Of a stretch of 64,000 nt of DNA, positions 9,672-19,012 are shown in pieces; position 1 is the first letter of the stretch, and each line of letters starts with the position of its first letter. Position numbers and translations under genes: made by a program. The DNA comes from Prorocentrum cordatum (Eukaryota; Sar; Dinophyceae; Prorocentrales; Prorocentraceae), in assembly GCA_963575745.1 (NCBI GenBank), contig CAUYUJ010022083.1:62501-126500 (forward strand), in the 5' to 3' direction. The notes under the pieces were generated by a model. That model saw nothing but the letters and a program-made list of their open reading frames with translations. It had not been told where the DNA came from and made no database searches.

Positions 9672-12600
9672 CACCTCTGCCACGGATGGGTCGCCTCCAC
9701 CCTTGGAGTGCAGGTGTGCCGCAGCCGTGTTGATGAAGACACACTGTCTCTCCTCAGCCTCCCCAGCCTGGCACTCAGGTAGGTACTCCGCCAGCTCCTC
9801 GGTGACGGCCAGCTGGTTTCTGTAGTCAAGGATGTCCCAGATGCGCCCCTTGATATGAACTCGGCCACGTCCTGGTTGCCCACATGCACTTCTGGACCCT
9901 CAAGTTCTCCCCCAACTCGTTCCACTCGTGACGCCAAGTACGGCCGGGCCTGGCCCGCCAACTCCTCTTCTCCCAGCTCCACAGCATCCTGCAGGATCTC
10001 CTCGATCGGGGTGATCTGCCCCCCGAGGTACCCATCCAGCAAGCGGCCATGACAATATGAACGGAGACGGCTCGGCGCGCCAGCCACCAACTTTGCTTCC
10101 GGCGAGCTGCTAACCTGGTCCGCCATCGCCATATGAAACTTCGCCACCTCTGGCACGTCCTCCGGCAGTCCAGGTGGGCAAACAACCGCGGCTTGGCCCC
10201 CGTGGTCTCGCATCCAGCTCTCATCGGGGCCCTGCACCAACTCCTGGAGCTCGCGCTCCTGAGTAGTGTACTCCATGTCCGCGTACTCCCCGGGCGGCTT
10301 GGCAGCTTCCTCCGCCACCACGGATCGGCCAGCTTCCGTTGCTCCTCCTCGCCGACCACCTCGTTGCGCTGCCTGATCCTTTCCTTCCTGCACCTTCGCG
10401 GCCTGCTCCTTCTGGGCATCCGCTCGGAGCTGCTTGATCTTGACGAGCCGATCCTCGATCTTTATCTTCGGTCCCGTCTTAAGACCTCCCCGCTTGATGT
10501 ACTGCGCCTTCACAGTCCAGCGTGCCCTGTCAGCGCTCTTGATACCTTCCGCGTGGGACCGCTGACACGTGGTGGCCGTCTTAGAGCACCCATCGTGGCA
10601 CGCGGCATCCCAAAATTTGGGCTTTCCCTTGGAGTCGTTCGGCCCGTGTTTGACCGATTCCGCAACCTCGGGCCCAGTCAGAGCCGAGAGGACTTCCGGC
10701 GGGAGTTTGACCTTGCTCGCTCCAGCCTTCAGGGCACCTCCTCCTGCTCCTCCTCCTCCTCCGCCTCCTGTCAGACCGCCAACCTTCTCTCCACCCCCGC
10801 CACCTGAAGGGAGCTGGGGCAGACCTCCTGCTGGGCGGCGCTCCTCGACCTCCTCCACTCCTCCTGCTGCAAGTGGACGCAGCTGGGCACGGTGAGCGTT
10901 CTCCCAGTAGGCGTTGTCCGCGGTCTTGACCAGGCGCTCGAAGATAACCGTCTTGAAGTACCCGTCCGGGTCCTCCACCTCGAACGTCGTAGGCAGTGCC
11001 AGCAGCGGTGGTCCTTCTGGCGTCGGCGTCCGAGCGGCGAAGATAAAGTCCTCCTTCCTCATAAGCTCCTTGTTGCAGTAGCGCTGCACCTCCTTCACCT
11101 TCCACCGAAGCTCCTCCCACCACCGCCCGTTCAGCTCCTCCCAGGCATCCTGGATGAAACGGGCGGTGTACTTCCGCGGCTTCGCCTCGTGCTGCCGGAT
11201 GAGGTAGTCCAAAGCCTCGCTCCTCTCGTCCCAGTGCTCGGCCCCATACGCCAAACATACCGCCCATATGCCGTTGCGAGCCTGCCGTGCCCACTTCAGC
11301 ATATCCACAGGCTGCTTCGGACGCGGCTCGATCTTGTACTCTGTCGTGGGTACGTAGTCATCGAACAACTCCTCTGGGCAAGTCACCCAGTCGGCCACAC
11401 TGAGCGCGTGAGCGGCCAGCGTCTCGACCGACTTGCCTCCCCATGACCCCGACGCGATGCCGAAGGCGATCCGGTAGTTGATCAGGGTGGGCCAGCGGTG
11501 GTGCTTGAACAACGCCGAGGAATGCTCCGCCATGCGCAGGAGTGCCTTGACGAGCGCCCGGCCCAAGTTGTCCGGGCAGATGGCCACCCGGAACCGCCCG
11601 CATCCACGCGCCGCCAGGACAAGCAGCTCGTGGTCCTTCGTGATCGACTGGAGGGTGCCCATCTTCCCCGCCGCTGCGTCTTCCGCCCGCTTGTTCGTTA
11701 GGTCGAGGTTGTACGCGATGTACGCCATGACCCTAACCATTCCTTCGCTGCCCTTGTCCTCAGGGTCGCCGAGTGCTCCCGCTGACCTCCGAACCTTTTC
11801 CGACGGGCCATAATCTTCCTCGTCGAAACTCACTCGCGCTCTCCTCGCCGGGACCCCAAAGGTCGGGCCAGCCCGATGTTCGAACAGGTCCATGGGGGGC
11901 GGTGTGGGGTCATGTCCTGGTCGACCCGTCGGTGGGCCTCGGCCCAGCTCTGCCCGCACGGTGCTGCCCCGCAGGTCGACTCCTTGACCGCCCAAGTCGG
12001 TTGCCCGCCGCTTGGGCTCCCAGCCTCGAGCTGACCCCTTCTCCTCCCTGGCTGGCCGGCCTGGCTCGGGCATCCTTCCCAAGCCGGGTGGCATCTCCAC
12101 CGCCGATGGGCGGGCCGTGGGAGGCGTGGGCGGCCGCGCAGGGCCAGGGACCAGCCGCGCCAGCCCCTCCCGCCATGCTCCTCCCGCCACCTCCTCCTCA
12201 TGTGCCTGGCTCAGGCCGCGCCTCTCTCTCAGCACCTCAGCTAGCTGCCGCAGGTTCTCCACCTCGTCGTCCGTCATGAAGGAGCCGCGGTCCCTCTCCA
12301 AGGCTTCGAGCGACTCTACGATCGCGTCGCACGCCTCTCCCAGATCATCGAAACCCTCGGAGTGCTGATATCTCTCTGCCACGTCCAGCGGGCGATCCTC
12401 TCCGCTGGCCCTTGCCTTCAGGAACTCCAGCGCCAAGGCCGCCTCCCCTCTTCGACGCCAGCGCCCCCGGGCCGCCCCATTCAGTAGGCCCCCCAGCTCT
12501 CCTCGAGTTATCGTGTCCACCCACGGCGGCTGCGTTGGGTACGTCGGGGAAGTCGGGGGCGGGTGCCTCCGAGCGCGTCCTTCGTCTCGCCCTCCTGCCT

Positions 12601-13339
12601 CCTCGATCCCCCGCGTCAGAATGCACAGGGGATGGTCCTCCCTCCCCGTCGCGCCCCGCGCCAGCGCCTGAGCCACCGGGCTAGCTGTCTGGCCATACTC
12701 GTCCATTCCGTCGGGTATCTGGTTCGCCGTCCGCACGATGATGGCGGGCGCTCCAGCGGTGGCAGCCTCGGCACGCACCCGGTCGTCGATCACCGGCCCC
12801 AGGTTGGATGGGACAGTCGCCTGGGCCTCGAGCCCTGGGATACGATACGTAGTCCAGCCCTCCTCCTCGACCGCCAGCTGGCACCCGTAGCAATAGTACT
12901 TCTTCGCCATCTCCGTACCCCGTGGGCCTCGCACCAGGGCCGTTAGCCATGCCCCACTGGCCGACACCAAGGGTAGGAGTGGTCTCCCAGCCGTCGGCGT
13001 AGGCGACCTCGACCTGTAACGCGTGGGCTGCTCGGATGCCATTCCGGCCACCACGGGCGCCGGTCCCTCGGCGACGGCGACAAGTCGCGCGGTCTCCTCA
13101 TTCGCCAGGTCGTGCTCCAAACACGTCAGCACCCCACGGTTCAGAACTCGACCCAACGCATGGCAGCCGAGGTGCGCACACTTCTTCACTCCTCTCTCGC
13201 GCTCGTAGGCGTTCGTGTGCTGCCAGCACAAGTTGACCACCTTCTCCGCCCCCTTGACGTTCGACTTCTCGCCATCCTCCTTGACCAGGCGGACTGGGGC
13301 ACCTCGGGCTCGATCCCGACACTTCTCCTTGCACATCAT
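9671..13339 (-). CDS. Gag-like retroelement protein with CCCH zinc knuckle
   Basis: 1222 codons from an ATG at 13339; a second ATG follows at 13336 and overlaps the preceding stop. The N-terminus has a Cys/His cluster (MMCKEKC, CWQH, CAHLGCH, CLEH; residues 1-75) and a second one (YYCYGC, about 147). A Pro/Arg-rich low-complexity stretch separates these from a helical region at about 530-840, which I take as the capsid-like part. A knuckle, CHDGC-x6-CQRSH (C-x3-C-x6-C-x3-H), lies near residue 915-930 and is followed by a charged Lys/Gln tail. This layout fits a retroelement Gag: self-assembly plus nucleic-acid binding. The stop forms TGATG with the start of the next ORF. Confidence 0.7.
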   Translation of the reverse strand: MMCKEKCRDRARGAPVRLVKEDGEKSNVKGAEKVVNLCWQHTNAYERERGVKKCAHLGCHALGRVLNRGVLTCLEHDLANEETARLVAVAEGPAPVVAGMASEQPTRYRSRSPTPTAGRPLLPLVSASGAWLTALVRGPRGTEMAKKYYCYGCQLAVEEEGWTTYRIPGLEAQATVPSNLGPVIDDRVRAEAATAGAPAIIVRTANQIPDGMDEYGQTASPVAQALARGATGREDHPLCILTRGIEEAGGRDEGRARRHPPPTSPTYPTQPPWVDTITRGELGGLLNGAARGRWRRRGEAALALEFLKARASGEDRPLDVAERYQHSEGFDDLGEACDAIVESLEALERDRGSFMTDDEVENLRQLAEVLRERRGLSQAHEEEVAGGAWREGLARLVPGPARPPTPPTARPSAVEMPPGLGRMPEPGRPAREEKGSARGWEPKRRATDLGGQGVDLRGSTVRAELGRGPPTGRPGHDPTPPPMDLFEHRAGPTFGVPARRARVSFDEEDYGPSEKVRRSAGALGDPEDKGSEGMVRVMAYIAYNLDLTNKRAEDAAAGKMGTLQSITKDHELLVLAARGCGRFRVAICPDNLGRALVKALLRMAEHSSALFKHHRWPTLINYRIAFGIASGSWGGKSVETLAAHALSVADWVTCPEELFDDYVPTTEYKIEPRPKQPVDMLKWARQARNGIWAVCLAYGAEHWDERSEALDYLIRQHEAKPRKYTARFIQDAWEELNGRWWEELRWKVKEVQRYCNKELMRKEDFIFAARTPTPEGPPLLALPTTFEVEDPDGYFKTVIFERLVKTADNAYWENAHRAQLRPLAAGGVEEVEERRPAGGLPQLPSGGGGGEKVGGLTGGGGGGGAGGGALKAGASKVKLPPEVLSALTGPEVAESVKHGPNDSKGKPKFWDAACHDGCSKTATTCQRSHAEGIKSADRARWTVKAQYIKRGGLKTGPKIKIEDRLVKIKQLRADAQKEQAAKVQEGKDQAAQRGGRRGGATEAGRSVVAEEAAKPPGEYADMEYTTQERELQELVQGPDESWMRDHGGQAAVVCPPGLPEDVPEVAKFHMAMADQVSSSPEAKLVAGAPSRLRSYCHGRLLDGYLGGQITPIEEILQDAVELGEEELAGQARPYLASRVERVGGELEGPEVHVGNQDVAEFISRGASGTSLTTETSWPSPRSWRSTYLSARLGRLRRDSVSSSTRLRHTCTPRVEATHPWQR

Positions 13340-14433
13340 ATCGTGTCACCCTCCTGGTACAGCACCTCGTTGGCCATACAGCGCTGGTGCTCCGGCTCCG
13401 ACTCCGTCTCCGAGTTCGGGTCTTTCAACAGGGCGGCGGGGATGTCTGCTCTGCTTCGCCGGCCGCGCTGGCAACCCCTCTGGCCGCAGCGCTTGAGGGA
13501 CCCGCAGAGCCTGGCACACCCCTTCAGCCCCAAAGCGGCACAGCCCCGCCCACACGATGCAGCCGCTGCCCCCACTACCCGGCCAGCCCAACAAGGCTTC
13601 GGCGCCGCCTCCACCAGCGCCTCCAAGTTGGTGTCCGTCTCAGCTGTCACGTACCCGTACGCCGGGGCATGCACCGCGTAGTTGCCTTCGTCCGTGCAGG
13701 GCGTGTCTCTGCACAGGTGCGCCACCTTGTCCTGGGAATCCTCCAGCAGGTCGCGCAGTCGCCTTGACGTGGTAGCAAGCACTTCGCGGTGCGGCCATGC
13801 CACTCCTGCCTTCTTATACTTAATCCCAGTATTCAAAGGTGGCCTCTCCAGCCTCGCGGCGGCGTCGCCCACCTTGATGATCAGGTGATGCGGCACCTTG
13901 TCGGCCCCTTTTGCGCGGAGCTGGGCGTAGAACTCGTTCTCCACGGCAATGGCGGTGGCTGGTCCTCTCAGCTCTGGGACCACTCCTTCCTCAGCGGCCG
14001 TGACCTGGGGCTTCGCTGTCGGGCAGCACAATCCCAGCGCCCGACCCAGGCAGCGGAGGGGTGCGCAGACCAGCACGTCGACTGCCGAGGCGATGGAGTG
14101 AAGACCATACCCCAAGCCGATGACAAGCGCCACGATCAACCCTGCGAAGGTGGTCCAGCACAGCAAGGGCCAACCCGCGCCGAACGCCGCGTAACCCACC
14201 GTGTTGAGCCCGCTCCCAACGAGGCCACCTCCGCCCCACATCAGATCCGACCACTGCATCTCCGTCGGCGGCAGGTCAGTGATCCAACCTCCGAGCCAGC
14301 TCACTCCGAACTTGACTCCCCCGAAGCTGAACCAGCCTCGCATCTCCTCCTCCGCTTCCTCCGAGCCGCCAGCGCTCTCAGGACTTCGCCGCAGCGGGGG
14401 GTCCCGCCGACGACCCGCGAACCAGCTCCACAT
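13336..14433 (-). CDS. First retroelement ORF: small membrane-anchored Cys-rich protein
   Basis: 365 codons from ATG at 14433. A basic, Trp-containing N-terminus (MWSWFAGRRRDPP) is followed by an amphipathic Gly-rich part and one strong hydrophobic segment (about residues 68-105, containing LLCWTTFAGLIVALVIGLGYG). The middle has a soluble domain with FYAQLRAKGADKVPHH and LIIKVGDA. The C-terminus is Cys-rich (CGRGC ... GCARLCG ... RCGQRGCQRG). Its place at the front of the polycistron suggests a structural or membrane-targeting accessory protein of the element; function is inferred from position only. The TGA at 13338-13336 overlaps the ATG of the Gag-like ORF. Confidence 0.65.
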   Translation of the reverse strand: MWSWFAGRRRDPPLRRSPESAGGSEEAEEEMRGWFSFGGVKFGVSWLGGWITDLPPTEMQWSDLMWGGGGLVGSGLNTVGYAAFGAGWPLLCWTTFAGLIVALVIGLGYGLHSIASAVDVLVCAPLRCLGRALGLCCPTAKPQVTAAEEGVVPELRGPATAIAVENEFYAQLRAKGADKVPHHLIIKVGDAAARLERPPLNTGIKYKKAGVAWPHREVLATTSRRLRDLLEDSQDKVAHLCRDTPCTDEGNYAVHAPAYGYVTAETDTNLEALVEAAPKPCWAGRVVGAAAASCGRGCAALGLKGCARLCGSLKRCGQRGCQRGRRSRADIPAALLKDPNSETESEPEHQRCMANEVLYQEGDTI

Positions 14434-14469
14434 CCCGCTCCCGCGGCGCCGTGAGCCCTCCTCACCCTG

Positions 14470-14570
14470 AGATCCTGCGTCTTGATTTTTTCAAGACGTC
14501 CTGAAACGCCTTGAAAAAAACAGAAATCTATCTCGATATCAAGACGTTTGAAAAAAATCAAGACACTGCC
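14470..14570 (-). promoter_or_regulatory. Leader of the retroelement with perfect hairpin
   Basis: At 14478-14498 a perfect hairpin has stem CGTCTTGA, five-base loop TTTTT and stem TCAAGACG. It is followed on the minus strand by GGATCTCAGGGT, about 35 bp before the first ORF. The identical hairpin with the same GGATCTCAGGGT follow-on occurs at 31890-31922 on the plus strand, and a variant at 15491-15590, so this is a family-specific leader. A role as promoter, terminator or replication signal is inference. Confidence 0.6.
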
Positions 14571-14639
14571 ATCGGAAGCACAGCGCGGCAACGAGCGGTC
14601 GTGAAAACCAACGAGCGGCTTCAGATCCAACGAGCGGTC

Positions 14640-15000
14640 AGAGGTGGAGAGGGGAGGGAAGGAGGAGGAAAAGGAGGACGAGGCGAGGGAACGGAGGGAA
14701 AAGGAGAAGGCAGAGGAAGAGGAAGAGTAGGAGGAGGACGAGGAGGAGGATCCTCCTCCTCCTCCTCCTCCTCCTCCTCCTCCCCCTCCTCCTCGTCCTG
14801 GAACTCCCTATGGGGCCACGGAACGCGTCTGGCGGCGGGTCGGGCGGGCGGGGCGGCTCTTCTCGATCACCACGAACGGCGCCACCTGGCGCAGGCTGGG
14901 GGGGGCAGCAGGAGAACGGAGGAGGCGGAGGCTCGAGGAGGAGGAGGACGAGTAAGGAGGAGGAGGCGGAGGAGGAAAGGCGAGCAGGAGGAGGAAACAC
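14640..15000. repeat. GGA/CTC-rich low-complexity tract
   Basis: The tract is purine-rich (GGAGGA, GAGGAA) with a CTC run at 14751-14790. It leaves long but meaningless open frames on both strands. No gene is seen. Confidence 0.8.
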
Positions 15001-15023
15001 ACATATGTATATATGCATACATG

Positions 15024-15057
<34 letters not shown>

Positions 15058-15120
15058 TGTATGTATATTTATAGTTATATATGTATGTATATATATATGT
15101 ATATATATATATATATATAT
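15000..15120. repeat. (TATG)n and (TA)n microsatellite
   Basis: Tandem GTAT/TATG units from about 15027 to 15066 pass into TATATA to 15120. Confidence 0.95.
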
Positions 15121-15600
15121 TTACAGGGGGGGCCTCTTAAATCCCCTGGGTGGGTGTCGAATTAATGGCCTTCCTGTTTTGAAGGGGGTTTCAAAGACAG
15201 GCTGTGCAATCCCTTGGATGTCGGATCCCTCAAAGAGACGATGTGTGCAATCAAGGGCTGCAGGTATGACAAAACAAGAACTCCAGGACGTGTGCGCCTC
15301 CTCCACTGCAACGTGTGAAGAATGGGGGGAGGTGCGCGACCACCATTTCCAGCGCGCCACACCTCGATCCAGTTGATCTGCATGCGTGGTCCACGCACGG
15401 GTGGTGAAACGAAATGATACTTTGAGTATCATGCGTGATCCGATGCGAACACGGGCGGTGAAACGAAGTGAGACCTTCCCAGAGATCCAACGTCTTGAAA
15501 AATCACGACGGACGTTTTGCTCAATGTGCGGCCTCTACGACTCAGGATGATGAACAAATCACGACATCGGACCTCTGGGTTTGAGTGTCTTGCGCGGTCA
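15121..15600. other. Non-coding spacer with repeated leader motif
   Basis: No gene is seen. The stretch holds a perfect small hairpin, ATGATACT-TTG-AGTATCAT (about 15413-15431), two copies of an ACGGGYGGTGAAACGAARTGA motif (about 15400 and 15450), and a leader-like block at 15491-15590 (CGTCTTGAAAAATCACGACG, later ATCGGACCTCTGGGTT) related to the retroelement leader. Confidence 0.6.
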
Positions 15601-16012
15601 GTCGCAATGATCAACATATATATATATATACATACATCCTCCCTCCCTTCCTTGTAGCTTCCCTCCCCAGGCGAGTGGGCAGTCCAGCCTCTCTGGGGCG
15701 ACTTCGCTCGCGGCGCCCTGGTCCACATGGATCCTTTCTTACCCCTCCTCGATCCTTCTCCCCCCACATGCTCCTCCTTCTCCTCTTTCTGCTCCTCCTC
15801 CTCCTCCTCCTCCTCCTCCTCCTCCTCCCCCTATAGGCTTCTTTTCCTCCTCTTCCTCCTCCTCCCCTCCTTTCCCCCTCCTCCACCAGTGCGCCATCAC
15901 TCAATATGTGACCATCACAGACGTGCGCACGTGCTGCAGGCATGCATGCAAACGCATGGCCAAGAGGAGAGAGGGAACTTTTTCAGTATAGTTGGTCAGG
16001 GGAGAGTAGAGA
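15600..16012. repeat. Microsatellites and CTC-rich tract
   Basis: (TA)n at about 15616-15630, then pyrimidine-rich sequence with a (CTC)n run at about 15795-15830. No gene is supported here. Confidence 0.75.
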
Positions 16013-18066
16013 TCAGCACCTGTCCGGAAGCACCCTCTGTAAGAAACGGACGTAAAAAGTTGGTCCGTGGTGCAAAGCCTTAGCGACCCTAGACATGAGA
16101 CGGTTGAGACCTTCGTCAGGGTAGCACCAATAGTAGCGCGGGTTGCCGTGATGGCGAACCCGCTCTACTAGGTGCACCGAAACATGGTGCTTGAAAACGC
16201 GTTTGCCGCCCCACTGCTTGTAAAAGTGGAGGAAGCGCAGCATGGACCTTTGCATGTCTTGGATTGCATCCTCGGACATTTGCCGCCTCTGCTCAAACAT
16301 AATACTGTGGACCCGTTCAAACGCTTCACAGCAGGAAGTAAGGAGGAAGGCGTCGTCGCCAAGGACATCCCTGTGCTCTTTACAAAGCAAAGTCGCTAGG
16401 GGAAGCAAGTGGCGGGTCTCGGCCGCTTTGGCCTTCAGCTTACCTTTGTGAAACATTTTCAGCGTGATTTTGTTGATGCGGTTCTGGCCCTTCTTCGGGA
16501 ACAAGTGCTTGTTGGCGTCGTAGTAGGCCCGCATTCTCCTGGCGGGGGAACGGTGCAGAGCAGCTGTTGAGGCCACGCAGGCGGCAATATTCGGGAACAT
16601 TAAGATTTTGCCGCCTGCTGGACATGCTGGGGTGTGCGTGCGTCGGTTTAACCATCGGTCCTGCGCAAACGAAACAGATTATCGGCTCGACGATGGCGCG
16701 CGAACGCCTTTCTTGACCGAGCGAAATTCCTGTCCACCACTAGCTTGAAGATGGCTCCTATCAGAAGCTGCGTCACTCCGAGGTCCCACACGTGCATCGC
16801 GTCCACGTGGACGCACATGATGCTGAATCCGATGATTGATAGCAACGGGCACACAAGGTTGAGGCCCATGTTCGCCGTCGTATCAAAGAAGGTGAACGTA
16901 GCAGGGAACTCCTCGATATCTTCGAGCTCGTGCAGGTCGACTACTGGTCCGTCTTCGAGTAGTCTGCATCCTTTGCGGAGCGCAAGGGGTTGAAAATCAC
17001 GAAAGGTCACGTATCCACCACACCTGTCATCGAAGTGCATCGATGCCATGAGTTGCCGCAAGACTTCTTTGCTCGGAACATCTCTCTTCATCGTCGACCG
17101 TCGCAGCATTGCGTCGTAGGCGACGTCGTCCCGCGGCACCCACTGCATGGACTCGATCGATACTGGATATTCGTGAAGCTGACTGCGGGAGCACGAGCAC
17201 GCGAAACAAGGGTGATCGACGTGCGAGTGGGTCTTCAGCCCCAACGCCGTCACTATCTCCAACAGGTCTGCCCTCATTTCTGTGAGGGCGCACACGTAGC
17301 CAGAAGCGAGTTCAAACCCTCGCTGGTTGAAACGGGTTTCGTCGGCAAGCGGCTGGCCAAGGTGATTCGTCTGGGGGTACCCCCCTAAAGCCAAAGTATC
17401 GTAGGACCATTTGATAACCCTTTGGATTGCACCTAGCGTGCAAAATCCATGGCATCCACACTGGCACACGTCGCTTTTGCGGCAGCTGCAGATTAAATAC
17501 CGTGTGCCGTTCAACCCGTTACTGAAGTAGAACGCGATGAAGGAGTCGCGTTTCGTGTGGGGAACTGCGTCCGAAAAAAAACCAACTGGACAGACTTTCC
17601 CTGGCGGGTTGCGTGCGACCACCTCGTGCTGATGGAACACTGGCGACAGATCAGCTGGAGGAAAGTTCAACGGGTTCCACTGGGACGGGTCCAAACTCCA
17701 TTCTTCTGCAAATTGTTCGTGGGGGAGGTTGAACGGAAATTTGACCTTTATCCTGCTGTTGGTCTCGGAGCACCACATGGGTATATCGGCAAAGTAAAAC
17801 GAATCTATTGATCGAGCTTCTACTGCAGCCCTCAAGTGTTCTGAGCAGTGGGTGCTTGACGGAGGCTGAGCAAGGTCGTCGACGCCACGAGCGCCTGCTA
17901 GAGTAGCAAAGAAAGCCGTAACACAAACGTTCTTGGCCGTCATTAATCCAGCTTTGAACTGACGCAACAAGTGGGTCCTCAATCCAACTCCATTGTCTGT
18001 CTGCTGCGGCTGAAGCCCCAGTCTAGGCTCCACTTCGATAGCTTCGGCGGCAGCTCGATCCGCCAT
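16013..18066 (-). pseudogene. Transposase-like gene interrupted by a frame break near 16640
   Basis: Two minus-strand ORFs look like one gene: 18066-16648 (472 codons, ATG) and 16600-16013 (195 codons, frame open upstream to about 16640). The first has Cys/His clusters (LICSCRKSDVCQCGCHGFC; HPCFACSCSR) and ends near HVDAMHVWDLGV. The second contains FKHHVSVHLVERVRHHGNPRYYWCYPDEGLNR. I recall D-x-x-H-x-x-DLGV and HGNPRYYxxYxDExLN blocks in abundant DDE-transposase-like proteins of dinoflagellates, which makes a cut-and-paste transposase the best guess. The two parts are in different frames, so the copy is frameshifted or contains a very short intron. No terminal inverted repeats were identified. 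Confidence 0.5.
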
Positions 18067-19012
18067 AGCTGGGACGGGGGGGGCAATCTCGCCAGAGATG
18101 CGCCAGCTTGGGCCGCAGAAAGGTTTCAGACGACGTTGGCTGCGAGGTGCTGCGTGGATGTCCTGCTCATGGGAGTGGGGAGGTCCTCCTACTCATACAC
18201 ACGCATGCAAGGCTGGCCGACGACGCTCCCTCAGAAGTCGGACGCCGTGATGCACACGGAGTTCATCACCCGAATATTCCCCACCAGGCAACAAGGATCC
18301 GCGACATCAAATTCACCACACGCGATGGCAACTGCATGACAACATTGCGCGAGCACGGTACCGAGAGAATGAAACGATGCACATCCCAAAGATGTTACAC
18401 TGACAATCGGGCTCGAGCACAAGGAATCTGAATATGCACATCCCAAAGACGTTACAATAACGAGCTAGCAGCATACGATACACCATGCTGCCAAATTTGC
18501 ATTGGACAATGGACGAAGCAGCACAACTATGCCTCGCTTCCTCCCTCCCTCTCACCATCCTTCCCTCTCTCTCTCTCTCGCTCCTGCCCCCTCTCTCCCT
18601 CCTGCTCCCCTCTCCCTCCTCCCTCCAACCTGCCTGGATCATCTCATCTTCTCCTCCTACGTTCCCAGATGGTGTTGCAGTACGCGTCGCTATCAAGTTA
18701 ACTCTCGATGGTGCTGCAGGTCTTAATCTCAAGTCGACTATCGTCGGTCCCCCTGCAGAGCGAACTCCCATGCCTTTTTACTTCGCCGCACTGCGCTGCC
18801 TGGAACAATCACTCTGTCCCGCGATCGAGCTGTGCCACCGAAACTGGGCGCATGCAGGGTCTAGATGTACTATGTCTCATCTTCTCCTCCTCCCTCAACT
18901 ATACCTCCTACCTCCAGTCCTCCTCACTCCTATCCTTCATTGTTGAACTCTGGCTGGGCTCGTCCTGGAGCCCTCAATCATCCTGCTGCTCACTGCCCCG
19001 CGCACGGATCCC
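18067..19012. other. Spacer with pyrimidine-rich tract
   Basis: No gene is supported. CT-rich sequence covers about 18535-18640. Two near copies of GCACATCCCAAAGAYGTTACA occur at about 18376 and 18436, a 60-bp direct duplication. The rest is unremarkable. Confidence 0.5.

Larger units (their letters stand above)
772..14570 (-). mobile_element. DIRS-like tyrosine-recombinase retroelement with four ORFs
   Basis: Four minus-strand ORFs lie head to tail with almost no spacing (14433-13336, 13339-9671, about 9671-8175, about 8272-1841). In order they give a membrane protein, a Gag-like protein, a conserved retroelement protein, and an RT/RNase H/tyrosine-recombinase polyprotein. A C-terminal tyrosine recombinase in place of a DDE integrase is the hallmark of the DIRS/Ngaro/PAT group. 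The 3' flank carries a 221-bp direct repeat (772-992 and 1200-1420). Upstream of the first ORF is a hairpin-bearing leader (14470-14570). I could not find a 5' partner for the 207-bp segment between the direct repeats, so a complete split-repeat structure is not shown. Outer limits are estimates. The long open frames suggest a fairly recent insertion. Confidence 0.75.
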
